Shown here piece by piece: positions 53,417-64,000 of a stretch of 64,000 nucleotides of DNA. Positions within the stretch are counted from its first letter, which is position 1; every line of letters starts with the position of its first letter. Source of the stretch: Tetraselmis striata (lineage: Eukaryota > Chlorophyta > Chlorodendrophyceae > Chlorodendrales > Chlorodendraceae); NCBI GenBank assembly GCA_006384855.1, contig VCJN01002673.1, forward strand, positions 216,004 through 280,003. The letters run 5' to 3'. The notes under the pieces were generated by a model. The model was not told the origin of the DNA, made no database searches, and worked only from the letters and a program-made list of their open reading frames with translations. A program made the position numbers and the translations under genes.

Positions 53417-53694
53417 ACCCCGGCGGCATGCGGCCAGCCACGTGCGGCGCGCTCGGGGCGCTTGGGCGAACACCGCGACGATTTGGCGGCGGCGAAAAGT
53501 GAGCCGCGCGGGGGGTCCCGGTGGGATTGCTTATCATCCTCCTGTGTGACCCCCCCGCGTGGCTCACTTTTTGGGGCGTGTGGAACGCGCGCACTTCCAT
53601 AAAAGCCGCGCGGGGAGCTAGGTGCAGCATCATTTCCACCACACCCACACCAAAATACTCGCTACAATACCCCAACCACTTCTGACCAATCGCC

Positions 53695-54042
53695 ATGGCG
53701 TGCGCGAAGGCCGATGAGCTCCCCGAGAAGATGCAGCGCGAGCTTGCACAATACGTCGAGCGGTTCAACGAATGGAAGAAGATGTGCAACACGATGAACC
53801 GCCTTGATCGGACTATGAAGGAGTACATGATCGAGAACAAGATTGACTACATTGAAGACGAAGGTGTGCAATTGTCCATGGCGCACCCAAAACGATGGAT
53901 GCTTGACCAGTCGCTCATCGATGATATCGACCAATACAAGGTGGAGAAGAAGATCAACATCTTGACGGTGGACATAGACGACGACAAAGTGGCCGCGAAG
54001 CGCGCGCGCGTGGAGCAGGAAACTGCCAATAGCGAAGCATAG
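53695..54042 (+). CDS. TIR-encoded helical protein
   Basis: ATG at 53695, 115 residues: MACAKADELPEKMQRELAQY with coiled-coil character, then HPKRWMLDQSLIDDIDQYKV and a charged tail (KVAAKRARVEQE). It lies wholly inside the right TIR, so two copies were expected; the left copy is reduced to its first ten codons. Promoter sequence upstream (53,600-53,690) is conserved in both arms. Function is unknown. Confidence 0.65.
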   Translation: MACAKADELPEKMQRELAQYVERFNEWKKMCNTMNRLDRTMKEYMIENKIDYIEDEGVQLSMAHPKRWMLDQSLIDDIDQYKVEKKINILTVDIDDDKVAAKRARVEQETANSEA

Positions 54043-54088
54043 TAATAGTTTCCAATGCAATCGCCTCCAATGTAATCGTTTCCCAAGC

Positions 54089-54152
54089 TGCTATAATCGT
54101 TCCCAAGCTGCTATAATCGTTCCCAAGCTGCTATAATCGTTCCCAAGCTGAT
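54089..54152 (+). repeat. Terminal 20-bp tandem units of right TIR
   Basis: About three to four copies of TTCCCAAGCTGCTATAATCG; two inverse units occur at the left end. Confidence 0.8.
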
Positions 54153-54374
54153 ATGTATCGGCTCGTCACAATTTGATATGTATCAGCACGTGACATAATA
54201 ATGCACAATGCATAATGCATAATGCATAATGTATAATGTATAACCATTATGTATGTGTTGTAGCGAATCGTCACGATTTTCGAAAAAACTTCTGGTTGGT
54301 ATTAAACATAGCAAATACATAGCATATACATAGCATATACACAGCCCTAAATATATAATATATATATTGTATAT

Positions 54375-57100
54375 CAATTTAAATGTATATAAACGTGTCA
54401 ATAATGTATATAAAACGATTCCTGGAAGAAATGCCTTCACGACGTATAAACATTCTATAGGATTATATCGACGCAAGTCCCAGTTTCGTTTCAACCACGA
54501 TGGTGCCAGTCCCCTGTCCCGGAGGCGAAAAAGCAATCCGCACCGGCGCGCGGCGGCGCTGCAGCGGCAGCAGCAGCAGCATCGTCGTCGTAATCGCTCA
54601 TTATCAGCAAGGAATCTGAAACTCGGACGAGGCCTTACCTATCTATGGTAGCGACTGCCAATGCCGTAGCAGAGCAAGCAACATTTTCCATCAGCGCGAT
54701 GCTGAGCAGCAGGCGGCGGCAGCGCGACGATAGAGATTTGTGTTGACATACAGATTTCCACAAACGTCTGTGCACCTATCGCCTTTTCGATAGTTTTCCC
54801 AGTAGTGACAACTCTCTGTCGGGCGGTTATCAGCAGCCATCGCCGCCGTTTCCAACCGCACCCTTTCATCTGCTATATGTAGACACAATGCCATGTGTGT
54901 GGAAAGTTCCGAGCCCCTAGACAGTGGCGTTGGTTACTGTGCCCTACTTGCTGCGAGAGCCATCACTTGATCGGCGTGCGTTTCGCTGTTCATTGTTGAT
55001 GAATTCGCCATGCAATTGTCGTATCGTCATGAGGGCGATGTGGATTTATTATGGGTACATGAATGCGATCTCTGTGTGCCGTGCCAAAACCTAGCTAGTC
55101 TTCATATATATTATCACGGGCAAAGTCAGAAAGTCGGGCGCTCTCAACATCGGCGGCTTGATTGTACGCGGGCGAGCACTTATCGCAAATCGAGCACTTG
55201 TTATTACTGCTATGGCTTGATATACCGCCTTATCGTGGCGGTGCTCCTGAATTATTACAAGTATGTTAAGCTCCTGATGGAAATATGCTTCAACGTGACA
55301 CTGCATCCCGAGCCTAACGATATTGAGATTGTCATACCGTTTGTCAGTGAGCGCATAAACTAACGGCATATGGCAATGCCCATTGTCATGAGCACCTAAT
55401 GAGCCATCCGGTGGGACGGGTCGAAACAACGGCTACACCCGCTGTGTACTCGCATCGGTGCAAGTCGCTAGTGCTGGGCGAGTAGTGAGTAAGCACCAGT
55501 TCATGGCACATGCCACTATGGTATTCTGGCAACGCGACTGAGGCGACCTCCTTGTATGCATTCCTTGCTCGTTCTTGTCATTGATGTCATAGAGCTCCGC
55601 CACCATTCTCCGTGAAACTCTCCGGACTTGGTAATGTTTCCGACGCCCGGCTCAGCTGCCCATACAAAAAAAATAGGGCGGAGGTCATGGTTTCGGAGCT
55701 GAACACGCAGATAATGGTTTCGGAGCTGAACAACGTCGCCGCGATATGTGGCGGTAGTGGAGCGGTGGTGAAAGGGAACGGCGAGGAATAATCAAGCCTT
55801 TGTGATCTCGGCTACAGGTACTCATGATCATCAGTGTTGTCTGCATCCATTTCATGACACCTACCGGCGTCGGCGTTTTTTAACAACACTACCTACCCCT
55901 GGCACTCTGCAGTGCCACTTTAACGCAGGATTACTTTGATCGCTTTGTGAGAAGCGGGACTACTGCGCTCCGCCACCGCTTCATTATGCATGCACATGTG
56001 ATATACATATTCATATATTCAGTTGCAGCTGACTTCTGTCTCGGCGAGGCAACGCGACGTGAGCCAGCCGGGGCCCGCGGCAACGCGCCACGCCGCTCAA
56101 CAACCGGCATAACGGCCACGACACGCCGCCGATCGCCCACAACTCGCCATGTCCCCGCCACTGTGGCCAAGGGGCGCAGGGGCGGGGGGGGGGGGGGGGG
56201 GGGGGGGGGATTGGGGCTCGAGAGCGCCAAGCCCCATGCGGATGACGGCCGCGTTTTTTTGTTTTTGTACATCTGCCGTACTCGTGGTACTCGAGGAAAC
56301 CTCAAAACCTAATCAAAGGCTCCGCATGTGCTGACTACTTGGCTGGTGTTCGAGGTAATAAGAACACTCTACCTCTTTGCCCACCCTTTGGCCAGCTATT
56401 GCGTCATGTTCGTATGATATGGCGGTTGTTCCTTACCCGGTACATCGCTGCAACAGTCTGCACTGCCCCTATTCCCTTGTCTGTCGTCGACCGGCAGGCG
56501 GCAGGCCGTTCGTGCTAGCCGACTGAGCGCCGCCACTGTGCGCTCGGCCTGTTCCTATCGGTCATCTACGCTACCTGTACCCTGCTGTCGATTAGGATCA
56601 ATCCACGACAATAAATACGAGTTCTGCAGAATAAAGACGAAACCGCATGTTACACTCGTACTGCGCCAGCCAGCCGCGAGTCCCGTTGTGCCGCGACGAT
56701 GCACGACTGCGCCGCCCACTATTCCCTGTCAAACCGACAAATTGACCCCCGTTACGCCCCACTGCCGGGCCCGTGGGAGCTACTGGAAATTGGGGCGGTG
56801 GAAGTGAGGGCGGAGAAAGCGCATTTTTCGCCGGCACACTGCTGCTGCGAGAGCTCGAAAAACCCGTACAGTAGCTGCGTAGCCGGAACCGTGCTAGTTT
56901 TGGAGCTATGGCTGCTGCGAGACGGGGGCGGGTATGCTACACAGGTGACGGCCATGCGAGCATGGACGCCTGCATTATGCTCAGCGTCGGACTAATCTGC
57001 CGCATATTACAGTCCCCGCGGCGCTGGCTATTCGGCACACGGTTTGAAGCGCAGCGGAGCAGCCGGCGCGGCGGCGCAAGGCTACGGGCGGGAGTGGGTG
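54375..57100. other. Host-type flank, no confident gene
   Basis: ORFs such as 55010-55363 have no recognisable motif. A run of about 27 G is at 56185-56211. Confidence 0.35.
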
Positions 57101-57133
57101 GAGGCGCTGTGGGCTCGCGACACCAGGGTGCGC

Positions 57134-59185
57134 TCAGTCTTCCTTGGCCGCCTTGGCCGTCTTCTTGACGGACTTCTTCTTGGCGGGGCCACTGCTGCCG
57201 GCCTTGGCGGCCAGCCCCGGGGACGCCCACTTGTAGATGGCCGCCACCGCGACGAGGAGCAGCGCAAGGAGCGGGAGCACCTGCAGCACCGAGGGCGCCC
57301 CCAGGGCGAGGCGACCGCTGGTGACCTGCAAGGCGCTATTACTCTGGCTGCCATTGGGCTGCGGCTGCATCTGCAGGGCGGGATGGGGACGCAGCACCGT
57401 CAGCGTCCAGGCTGGGCCGGCATGTTATGGGCGACAGGATCTAGGGGGACAAAATGTATACGAACCCCGCTGGAGGGGTAATCCGAGCTCAGACGCACGG
57501 CACCACTCGATTGCTTTCGTGGGTACCCAAAATGGACCGGGGTAAGAAATGTGTCATTGTGCTCAAGTGTCTTCACGCTACTTCTCGCTACCCAGCGCCC
57601 AAAGGGGCCCAGAACCACCAGCTCCTGGCCAGCACGGCAGTGATCGCGAGATCGTTGACGCACAGTGGGGGCATGCTCCCGGTCACACCGAGCGGAGAAC
57701 GTCTGCTGAGTCAACCACGCCACCAGGTGGACGCAATCTGACGTGATCGCATCAGGGACGCAACCGGGACACGACCGTACCACTCTACCGGCACGCTACG
57801 TGAGCGCGTCGAAACGTGAGGTGATTTCGAGTCGTCACGGCTGATCAAAAACGAGATATGCCGCGTACTGGCCGGCATCGGCCGCCCCCATTCGATGTCG
57901 CGGAATGCGTCGCACAGGCCAGGGCGCTCTCCAACGGTTGGAGCGCCACTGCCGGGAGGTGCGCAGCCCAGCCGGAACTGAATTCAGCCAAACGGCGGGT
58001 CTGAATTCAGCCGGAAGTGTTGGATGTGAAGAGCCTCCGGCCAAGCGCCTGAGTGGCGCTGTGAGCACCGCAGCACTGTTTGCCCTAACTACATTCAGTT
58101 GGAAAGAAACCAATTGACGCGAATTTCACGTGAATTCAAATAAAATCTAGAACTCAGGCCTCAATGAACTTATTGAAATAAGTTAGCCCCCCCCCCCCCC
58201 CCCCCCCGGGACACATACATACCGCCCTTTCCGTCCCAGGTGGAATAAGTCAGGCCGCACTGACCAGGTGAGCCTGAGAAGGGATGCCGCCCTTCGCCCA
58301 GGCCTCCACGTCCGCCGCCTTGAGGTCTATGTTGAGCTCCTTCTGCGGCGGCGCGCTGCCCAGGTGCGCGCCGTTGGCCTTGGCGGCCGCCAGCTGCGGC
58401 GGGGCGTGCCACATCAGAGCGCGTCAGCGAGGCGCATGCCGGCACCCATCCCCATCAACCATGTCAGCGCAGCCAGCGTCGTCAGCGAGGAAACCGGGTG
58501 CTGCCATGTGCACGGGTGCGGAGGGGCGCCTTGCAGGAAAAGGGGGACGGGGGCCGCTGTGGCACCCCGTCTCAGAGGACTCTCAGACCTGCACACAAAG
58601 ATACACAAGCTCTCTCTTTCTGCCCCCCCCCCCCCCCGCCGCCTTCCGCTCTCTCACATACCCCTGTGCCATTGCCTCGAGTGTGCGGGTGCGAAAAATA
58701 TCTGATTAGGGAAGAGGTGTCATTCTCTAGGTCTGATTCCCCGCACCGCATTGAGATATCAGCTCAAAATTTAGGCTGAATTCATCACATAACAGTGCTG
58801 GGTACTGCCAGCTTGATCCTCACCAAACCACACAAACCGCACACTACGCTTGTGGCGGAGGAATTATGAAGTGAGCTTGAATTCTGGCTGAATTCAGTCG
58901 ATGTCAGCTGAATACAATTCCCGCTGAACCGACAACAGCCAGCCCCCACTTCTGCAGAACTCTGGAGGAGACGCGATTCCAAGTGCGGTCCTTTGGTGAA
59001 GGGCGGGGAGAGGGGAAGGGGGTGGAGGGGGATAAAGCAAGGGGGCGTACGATCTCCTGGATCTCTTCCCGGCCGAGCACGATGCCGTGCCCATCCTTCT
59101 CGCCGCCCACCACGCGACCGCCGCGTGTGTCTCCCGAGGTGAAGTCTACTGTCAGCTTGCGTGCAGCGCGTGACGGCTCGGCCAT
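57134..59185 (-). CDS. Putative multi-exon protein with C-terminal membrane segment
   Basis: Three exon-like blocks lie on the minus strand. ATG at 59185 begins MAEPSRAARKLTVDF, then DTRGGRVVGGEKDGHGIVLG, up to a GTACGC donor near 59,050. A block at about 58,416-58,268 reads NGAHLGSAPPQKELNIDLKA then VEAWAKGGIPS. A last block to TGA at 57134 has a hydrophobic segment (VLPLLALLLVAVAAIYKW) followed by a Lys-rich tail (KKKSVKKTAKAAKED). The tail resembles a C-terminal membrane anchor with a basic cytosolic end. Family not recognised; exon joins are tentative. A run of about 20 C lies in a putative intron (58187-58207). Confidence 0.35.
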
Positions 59186-59189
59186 GGCT

Positions 59190-60535
59190 ACGGGGTGACA
59201 GGAGGGGAGAGCCTGGGTCAGTGTGACTACGAGGCTGCCACCTCAGTGCTCACAGGGGCAGTAGGGATGGTGGTTGGGGGGGGGGGGGGGATGTGATCTG
59301 TAGGGTCGATTTTGGCTTGGCAATTGGCAGCTCCGGTGGGAGAACATTCGCGGAGGTGAGCGTGGGTGACGTGGTGCAAATGATGGTGTGGAGACTGACC
59401 GCACTGCCTGGTAGGCGGCCTCAGCTGAAGGGGCAGGAGGTGACCAGAATGTATGTTCACTCCCCTCCCTGAGATAGCTTCGCTATACTTTTCAGACTGC
59501 AAAGGGGCCCGAAGCAGAAGCCGAGGGGATGGGCGGACCAGCGACCGGTGACGGTCGGAAGGCTGGCTAGATAGCGTGGTTGGAGGACTGCACTGAAGGA
59601 AGACGACTCAGAACTTCACGGAATACCCTTACCACTCCGCCAAACGAGAGCCAATGTTCTGTCTGAATCCTTCGAGATACTGTTCTCACCGATAGTCCCC
59701 CCCCCGGCTGACCGAAATAATGCGGCCCCTCTCCCCCCCCCCCCCGAAACTCGCACCTTCGCTCGAGTTGCCTCAGGCTCTGCAGCTTTCTCCGGCGGGA
59801 GGTTTTCCGGCAGGAGGTGGTGCGCTTGCCTCCCAGCTGGCCGTCGCCGGTCGTCCCCCACCGGTCCGCCTCAGCCTCGTCGGGTCGGTAGAGCACGGAG
59901 CGCGCCTCGCCGAGCAGCCGAGAAGCCTGCCGCTGGGACGCGACGGGCCCAACAAGCACAGAGCGCAGCGTTGCCCCGGTCTACCGAGCGCTCACGTGCG
60001 GCCTCCCTTGCACCGCTGGGCGGAGCAGTGAGGCACGAGGCGCCGTCCGGCGTACGTGCTGTGCGGCTACAACGGATACTCGTACAAGTATGACGCCCCG
60101 CGCTGCGTCGTGCTGGCCGGACCGTGGTGTGCGAGGAGAGCGCGACGGTCCCGATGGGGGAGCGCCTGGCTGGGCGGCCGGCTGATGTGTGCGTAACACA
60201 AGGGAGTTCAGGCCGCCGGGATATGGTGGCGTCTCGCTAAGGTGGAGGCAGGCAGCAGTCACCGGCGTAGTGCTCGTCGTGCCCGCCGGGGCCGTGACGA
60301 CGATGACGACTCAGCAGCGCTGAGACGGGGTCAATGGTCGCTATCCGCCCGGCGCGCGCCAGATCCCCATATATATGGAGTAGCGCCCAAATGTGTCCTG
60401 TAGTCGTCGCTATCCTAAATACCTCCAGACTGGGTTCAGTACTTTAAGCACGTCCTGTCCGGCACAAGGTAGTAGTGATGCACTGATGCTGCAAGTGCGT
60501 CCAGACGAATAAGTAGGGACTACTGTCCGGCACTC
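59190..60535. other. No gene recognised
   Basis: Contains short C/G homopolymer runs (about 59,280 and 59,735) and GC-rich short ORFs without motifs. Confidence 0.35.
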
Positions 60536-60537
60536 TA

Positions 60538-63500
60538 CACCCCTCCACATAAGTCCGGGTTTTGCATTTTCGATCGCAAAGCGCATGCATGGGCGAGGAT
60601 CACGCCGGCTGCATGTGCATACATGCTAACTACAGTGGGAATAGTTCGGGCGAACGCCTATTGTGCGCTTTATACCCACCCGCGCGACAACACGACCATT
60701 TGTGGGCGCCCTTTCAAAAACGCGAAATCATTGCATGGTGCGTTGGCGCCAGAAAGTTGTGGGTTGCGCCAACCGTCCAAACCTATGGAAATAGCGGCAC
60801 TCGTCGCACCAAACTCGGGTGGATACGGCCCTTGGCATAAGTTGCACACACCGGTGCGTGTAGGCCACTGAAAGCATTCGCTATAGGCACGAACGTGACA
60901 CCCCGACGTCAAGTTGGCCACTGTGGGGAGCAGTTTTGGGGTGACAAATGCTGCTGTTTCTGTGGCGAACGCACGTAGGAGGAGGCGCTCGATGGCCCCC
61001 TTGGCGTAGGGCGATGCTCTACCATGGGGGCCGCGTGGTGGAATGCCAGTTGCACCCTTTCGTGGGCGGGGTGGCGCGGTAGGGGCGTGGATTTTGATTA
61101 ATATGAAATTCCTTGAAAAATGCTGTGGAAATGGCATTTTGGCTGGTAGATGTGTGTATCGCTAGGAGGTGGCACATGCCAAGTGTTGGTGGTCCGTGGT
61201 CATCCACATAACATAAACGCTCTCGCGCAACTGAGTATGGGGCTTAGGACACGCACTTGGCGCAAAGCCACGCGCCCGATATGGGTGGGCCCATGAGGCA
61301 GTGAGGGCAACTTTGGATGATCATCCTTTGGGGATTTTTCCGGAGAACCCAAAAAATCGATTTGTGGTTATGAAAGAGTGTTTCCCGACGCAGAATTGAA
61401 CGAGGAATCGCGTGATATTTTTAAAAAAGTTTTTCTGAGCAAACCCTGAGAGTTATAAGCGTTTTGAAGCCAAGGGGGTGTTGCTGGCGCATGGCCGACA
61501 CTGATGCCATGCCAGTATCGCAACGCGACATGCACTGGCCGCCGCCCACACGGCTGCACCCCAACCAAATGCAACCCGAGCCCCTCGCCAATGTGTTTCC
61601 TCACGCGTTCATGGCCATCCCGCCGTTTGGTTGTCTATTCACGCGCGTCGGCGTGTGCGTGATACCGACCCCCGTTTTGGTGCAGTTGCAGGCGACGCCC
61701 ATCCACGCACCAGGTGCAGCGTGATTCCCTAGTCAAAGGTCATTAAGTTCGGTGTGAGCCACTCGTCATGCAGGTTTAATAAAGCCCTCTGAGATTCCAG
61801 GGTTTCATCTCATATACCCTACGTTCATGGTACCCTAGACTTGTGAAGTCTTGAGACTGCCGAAAAGGGACCCCAAATTTATGTGCAGGGGTGTGTTGGC
61901 CATATGTCATTCGGCCATATACGGCCGACGCGGCATGTTTGAATCACCCCAATGCTCCTACTGTCTACATATTGCCCATGATGCATCCACATGCGAGCCA
62001 CGTGCTCGAAAGGGCTCACTGTCCCAAGACGCCTTATTGCGACCCTCGTCGAGCGCGCTTGGTTGCGGCGCACACCCCTCCACATAAGTCCGGGTTTTGC
62101 ATTTTCGATCGCAAAGCGCATGCATGGGCGAGGATCACGCCGGCTGCATGTGCATACATGCTAACTACAGTGGGAATAGTTCGGGCGAACGCCTATTGTG
62201 CTCTTATAACCCACCCGCGCGACAACACGACCCATTTGTGGGCGCCCTTTCAAAAACGCGAAATCATTGCATGGTGCGTTGGCGCCAGAAAGTTGTGGGT
62301 TGCGCCAACCGTCCAAACCTATGGAAATAGCGGCACTCGTCGCACCAAACTCGGTGGATACGGCCCTTGCATAAGTTGCACACACCGTGCGTGTAGGCCA
62401 CTGAAAAGCATGTCGCTATAGGCACGACGTGACACCCCAACGTCAAGTTGGCCACTGTGGGGAGCAGTTTTGGGGTGAAAATGCTGCTGTTTCTGTGGCG
62501 AAACGCACGTAGGAGAGGCGCTCGGATGGCCCCCTTGGCGTAGGGCAATGCTCTACCATGGGGGCGCGTGGTGGAATGCCAGTTGCACCCTTTCGTGGGC
62601 GGGGTGGCGCGGTAGGGGGCGTGGATTTTGATTAATATAAAATTCCTTGAAAAATGCTGTGGAAAATGGCATTTTGGCTGGTAGATGTGTGTATCGCTAG
62701 GAGGTGGCACATGCCAAGTGTTGGTGGTCCGTGGTCATCCACATACATAAACGCTCATCGCGCAACTGAGTATGGGGCTTAGACACGCACTTGGCGCAAA
62801 GCCACGCGCCCGATAATGGGTGGGCACATGAGGCAGTGAGGGGCAACTTGGATGATTCATCTTTGGGGATTTTTTCCGGAGACCCAAAAAATCGATTTTG
62901 TGGTTATGAAAGAGTGTTCCCGACGCAGAATTGACACGAGCAATCGCGTGATATTTTTAAAAAAGTTCTTCTGGAGCAAACCCTGAGAAGTTATAGCGTT
63001 TTGAAGCCAAGGGGGTGTTGTGCGCATGGCCGACACTGATGCCCTAGTGCCAGTCATCGCAAACCGCGAATGCACTGGCCGCGCCCACCACGTGACTTGC
63101 ACCCCAACCAAAATGCAACCCCGAGCCCCATCAGCCAATGTGTTTCCTACGACCGCGGTTCACATGGCCTATGCCCCGCCAGTTTAGGTTGTACTATTCA
63201 GCATGCCGGCGTCGGCGTGTGCGGTTGATATCCTGGACCTTCCGGTTTTTGGATGCAGTTCGCAGGCGACGCCCAGCATCACGCACCAGGTACTGCAAGC
63301 GTTGCATTCCCCTATCAAAGTCAATCTAAGTTTTTTCGGGGTCTGTGAGCCACTACGTCATGCAGGTTTAATAAAGCCACTCTGAGAATTCCAGGGTTTA
63401 CATCTCATATACCCATACGTTCAGGTACCCTAGACTTGTGAAAAAGGTCTCTCGAGGAACTGCCGAAAAGGGACCCCAAACTTATGTGCAGGGGTGTGTT

Positions 63501-64000
63501 GGCCATATGTCATTCGGCCATATACGGCCGACGCGGCATGTTTGAATCACCCCAATGCTCCTACTGGCTGCATATGCCCATGATGCATCCACATGCGAGC
63601 CACGGGCTCGAAAGGGCTCACTGTCCCAAGACGCCTTATTGCGACCTCGTCGAGCGCGCTTGGTGCGGCGCACACCCCTCCACATAAGTCCGGGTTTTGC
63701 ATTTTCGATCGCAAAGCGCATGCATGGGCGAGGATCACGCCGGCTGCATGTGCATACATGCTAACTACAGTGGGAATAGTTCGGGCGAACGCCTATTGTG
63801 CGCTTTATACCCACCCGCGCGACAACACGACCATTTGTGGGCGCCCTTTCAAAAACGCGAAATCATTGCATGGTGCGTTGGCGCCAGAAAGTTGTGGGTT
63901 GCGCCAACCGTCCAAACCTATGGAAATAGCGGCACTCGTCGCACCAAACTCGGTGGATACGGCCCTTGGCATAAGTTGCACACACCGTGCGTGTAGGCCA
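60538..64000 (+). repeat. Tandem array of a 1.54-1.60-kb unit
   Basis: CACCCCTCCACATAAGTCCG begins units at 60538, 62073 and 63673 (spacing 1,535 and 1,600). The third unit runs out of the window. Units are highly similar but differ by many one-base indels. Within each unit a potential reading with Cys/His residues (CRGVLAICHSAIYGRRG, FESPQCSY, HDASTCEPRA) is broken differently, so coding is doubtful. It may be a satellite or a tandemly inserted element. Confidence 0.85.

Larger units (their letters stand above)
33292..54369. mobile_element. Integrated Polinton-like virus with terminal inverted repeats
   Basis: A 21.1-kb block is bounded by inverted repeats whose outermost matching bases are CAATATATATATA on the left and TATATATATTG on the right. 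Between them lie a packaging ATPase, double-jelly-roll capsid protein, penton-like proteins, fibres, tyrosine integrase, AEP primase-OBP helicase, cytosine methyltransferase and small virion-type ORFs. This is the defining gene set and size of algal Polinton-like viruses. Coding is compact (overlaps of 4-74 bp, intergenic gaps often under 50 bp) and intron-free, unlike the flanks. No clear target-site duplication was found. Seven genes carry frameshifts, stops or insertions, so the copy is probably defective, unless the indels are assembly errors. Confidence 0.9.
53118..54369 (-). repeat. Right terminal inverted repeat of the PLV
   Basis: The longer of the two TIR arms. It contains about three GAGAGTCTCGCGCGGTGCGTTT-type units, the 72-bp hairpin (53345-53416) and a promoter-like stretch. 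It also contains the gene at 53695-54042, about four TTCCCAAGCTGCTATAATCG units and an AT-rich end. An extra segment of about 105 bp (about 54,155-54,260) includes short GCATAATGCATAAT repeats. Confidence 0.9.

Noticed and set aside
33280..54380. Target-site duplication at the PLV ends
   Set aside because: The flanks just outside the matching TIR ends (CCCCTG and TATATC) do not agree, and the ends are AT-microsatellite-like, so no TSD is claimed.
55010..55363. 117-codon plus-strand ORF as a gene
   Set aside because: No motif, no neighbouring exon signal, and amino-acid composition typical of random frames.

Overview
The window reads as nuclear DNA of a flagellated unicellular eukaryote, most likely an alga. 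It has spliced genes with short GT-AG introns, GC-rich coding sequence, and a recognisable nexin-dynein regulatory complex subunit (DRC5/TCTE1-like, 10.2-12.0 kb) convergent with a SEH1-like nucleoporin WD40 gene (12.1-14.0 kb). The lineage (perhaps a prasinophyte green alga) is a weak inference. Nearly everything else is mobile DNA.

The main object is an integrated Polinton-like virus (PLV) at about 33,292-54,369 (21 kb), bounded by imperfect terminal inverted repeats of 0.86 kb (left) and 1.25 kb (right). It carries the PLV morphogenesis set: A32-type packaging ATPase, double-jelly-roll major capsid protein, two minor-capsid/penton candidates, a basic Gly-rich core-like protein and a small Gly/Ala-rich amphipathic protein. 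It also has three fibre-like genes (FN3+discoidin, FN3, collagen-like), a C5 cytosine methyltransferase, a tyrosine integrase, an AEP primase joined to a herpes-OBP-like SF2 helicase, zinc-knuckle proteins and small basic ORFs. Plus-strand genes from 35.8 to 42.1 kb form the capsid block; the replication block is on the minus strand at 48.8-52.3 kb. Seven genes are interrupted: four single frameshifts, one in-frame TAG (capsid), one in-frame TAA (FN3 fibre), and one fibre gene hit by both a frameshift and a 373-bp LTR-type miniature element (TRIM) with a 5-bp target duplication. A 72-bp hairpin occurs three times: in each TIR and beside the primase-helicase gene.

0-17.7 kb: two inverted copies (1-3,000 and 14,434-17,699) of a tyrosine-recombinase element with a Gag-like ORF, a YR ORF and split direct repeats but no reverse transcriptase. 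Copy A is inserted in a DUF7869-type transposon-derived gene (3.0-4.85 kb, minus). 17.7-33.3 kb: repeat-rich DNA with foldback elements, tandem repeats, an AATATTTTGTGCC inverted-repeat family, an unplaced plus-strand multi-exon gene (20.1-22.4 kb), an unplaced minus-strand gene (24.6-25.5 kb) and a decayed KDZ/HMGXB3-type transposase gene (28.4-32.7 kb, minus). 54.4-60.5 kb: mostly unassigned DNA with one probable minus-strand membrane-protein gene. 60.5-64.0 kb: a tandem array of a 1.54-1.60-kb unit running off the window.

Many frames are broken by single-base indels, some in homopolymers. Decay and uncorrected long-read errors cannot be separated from this sequence alone.
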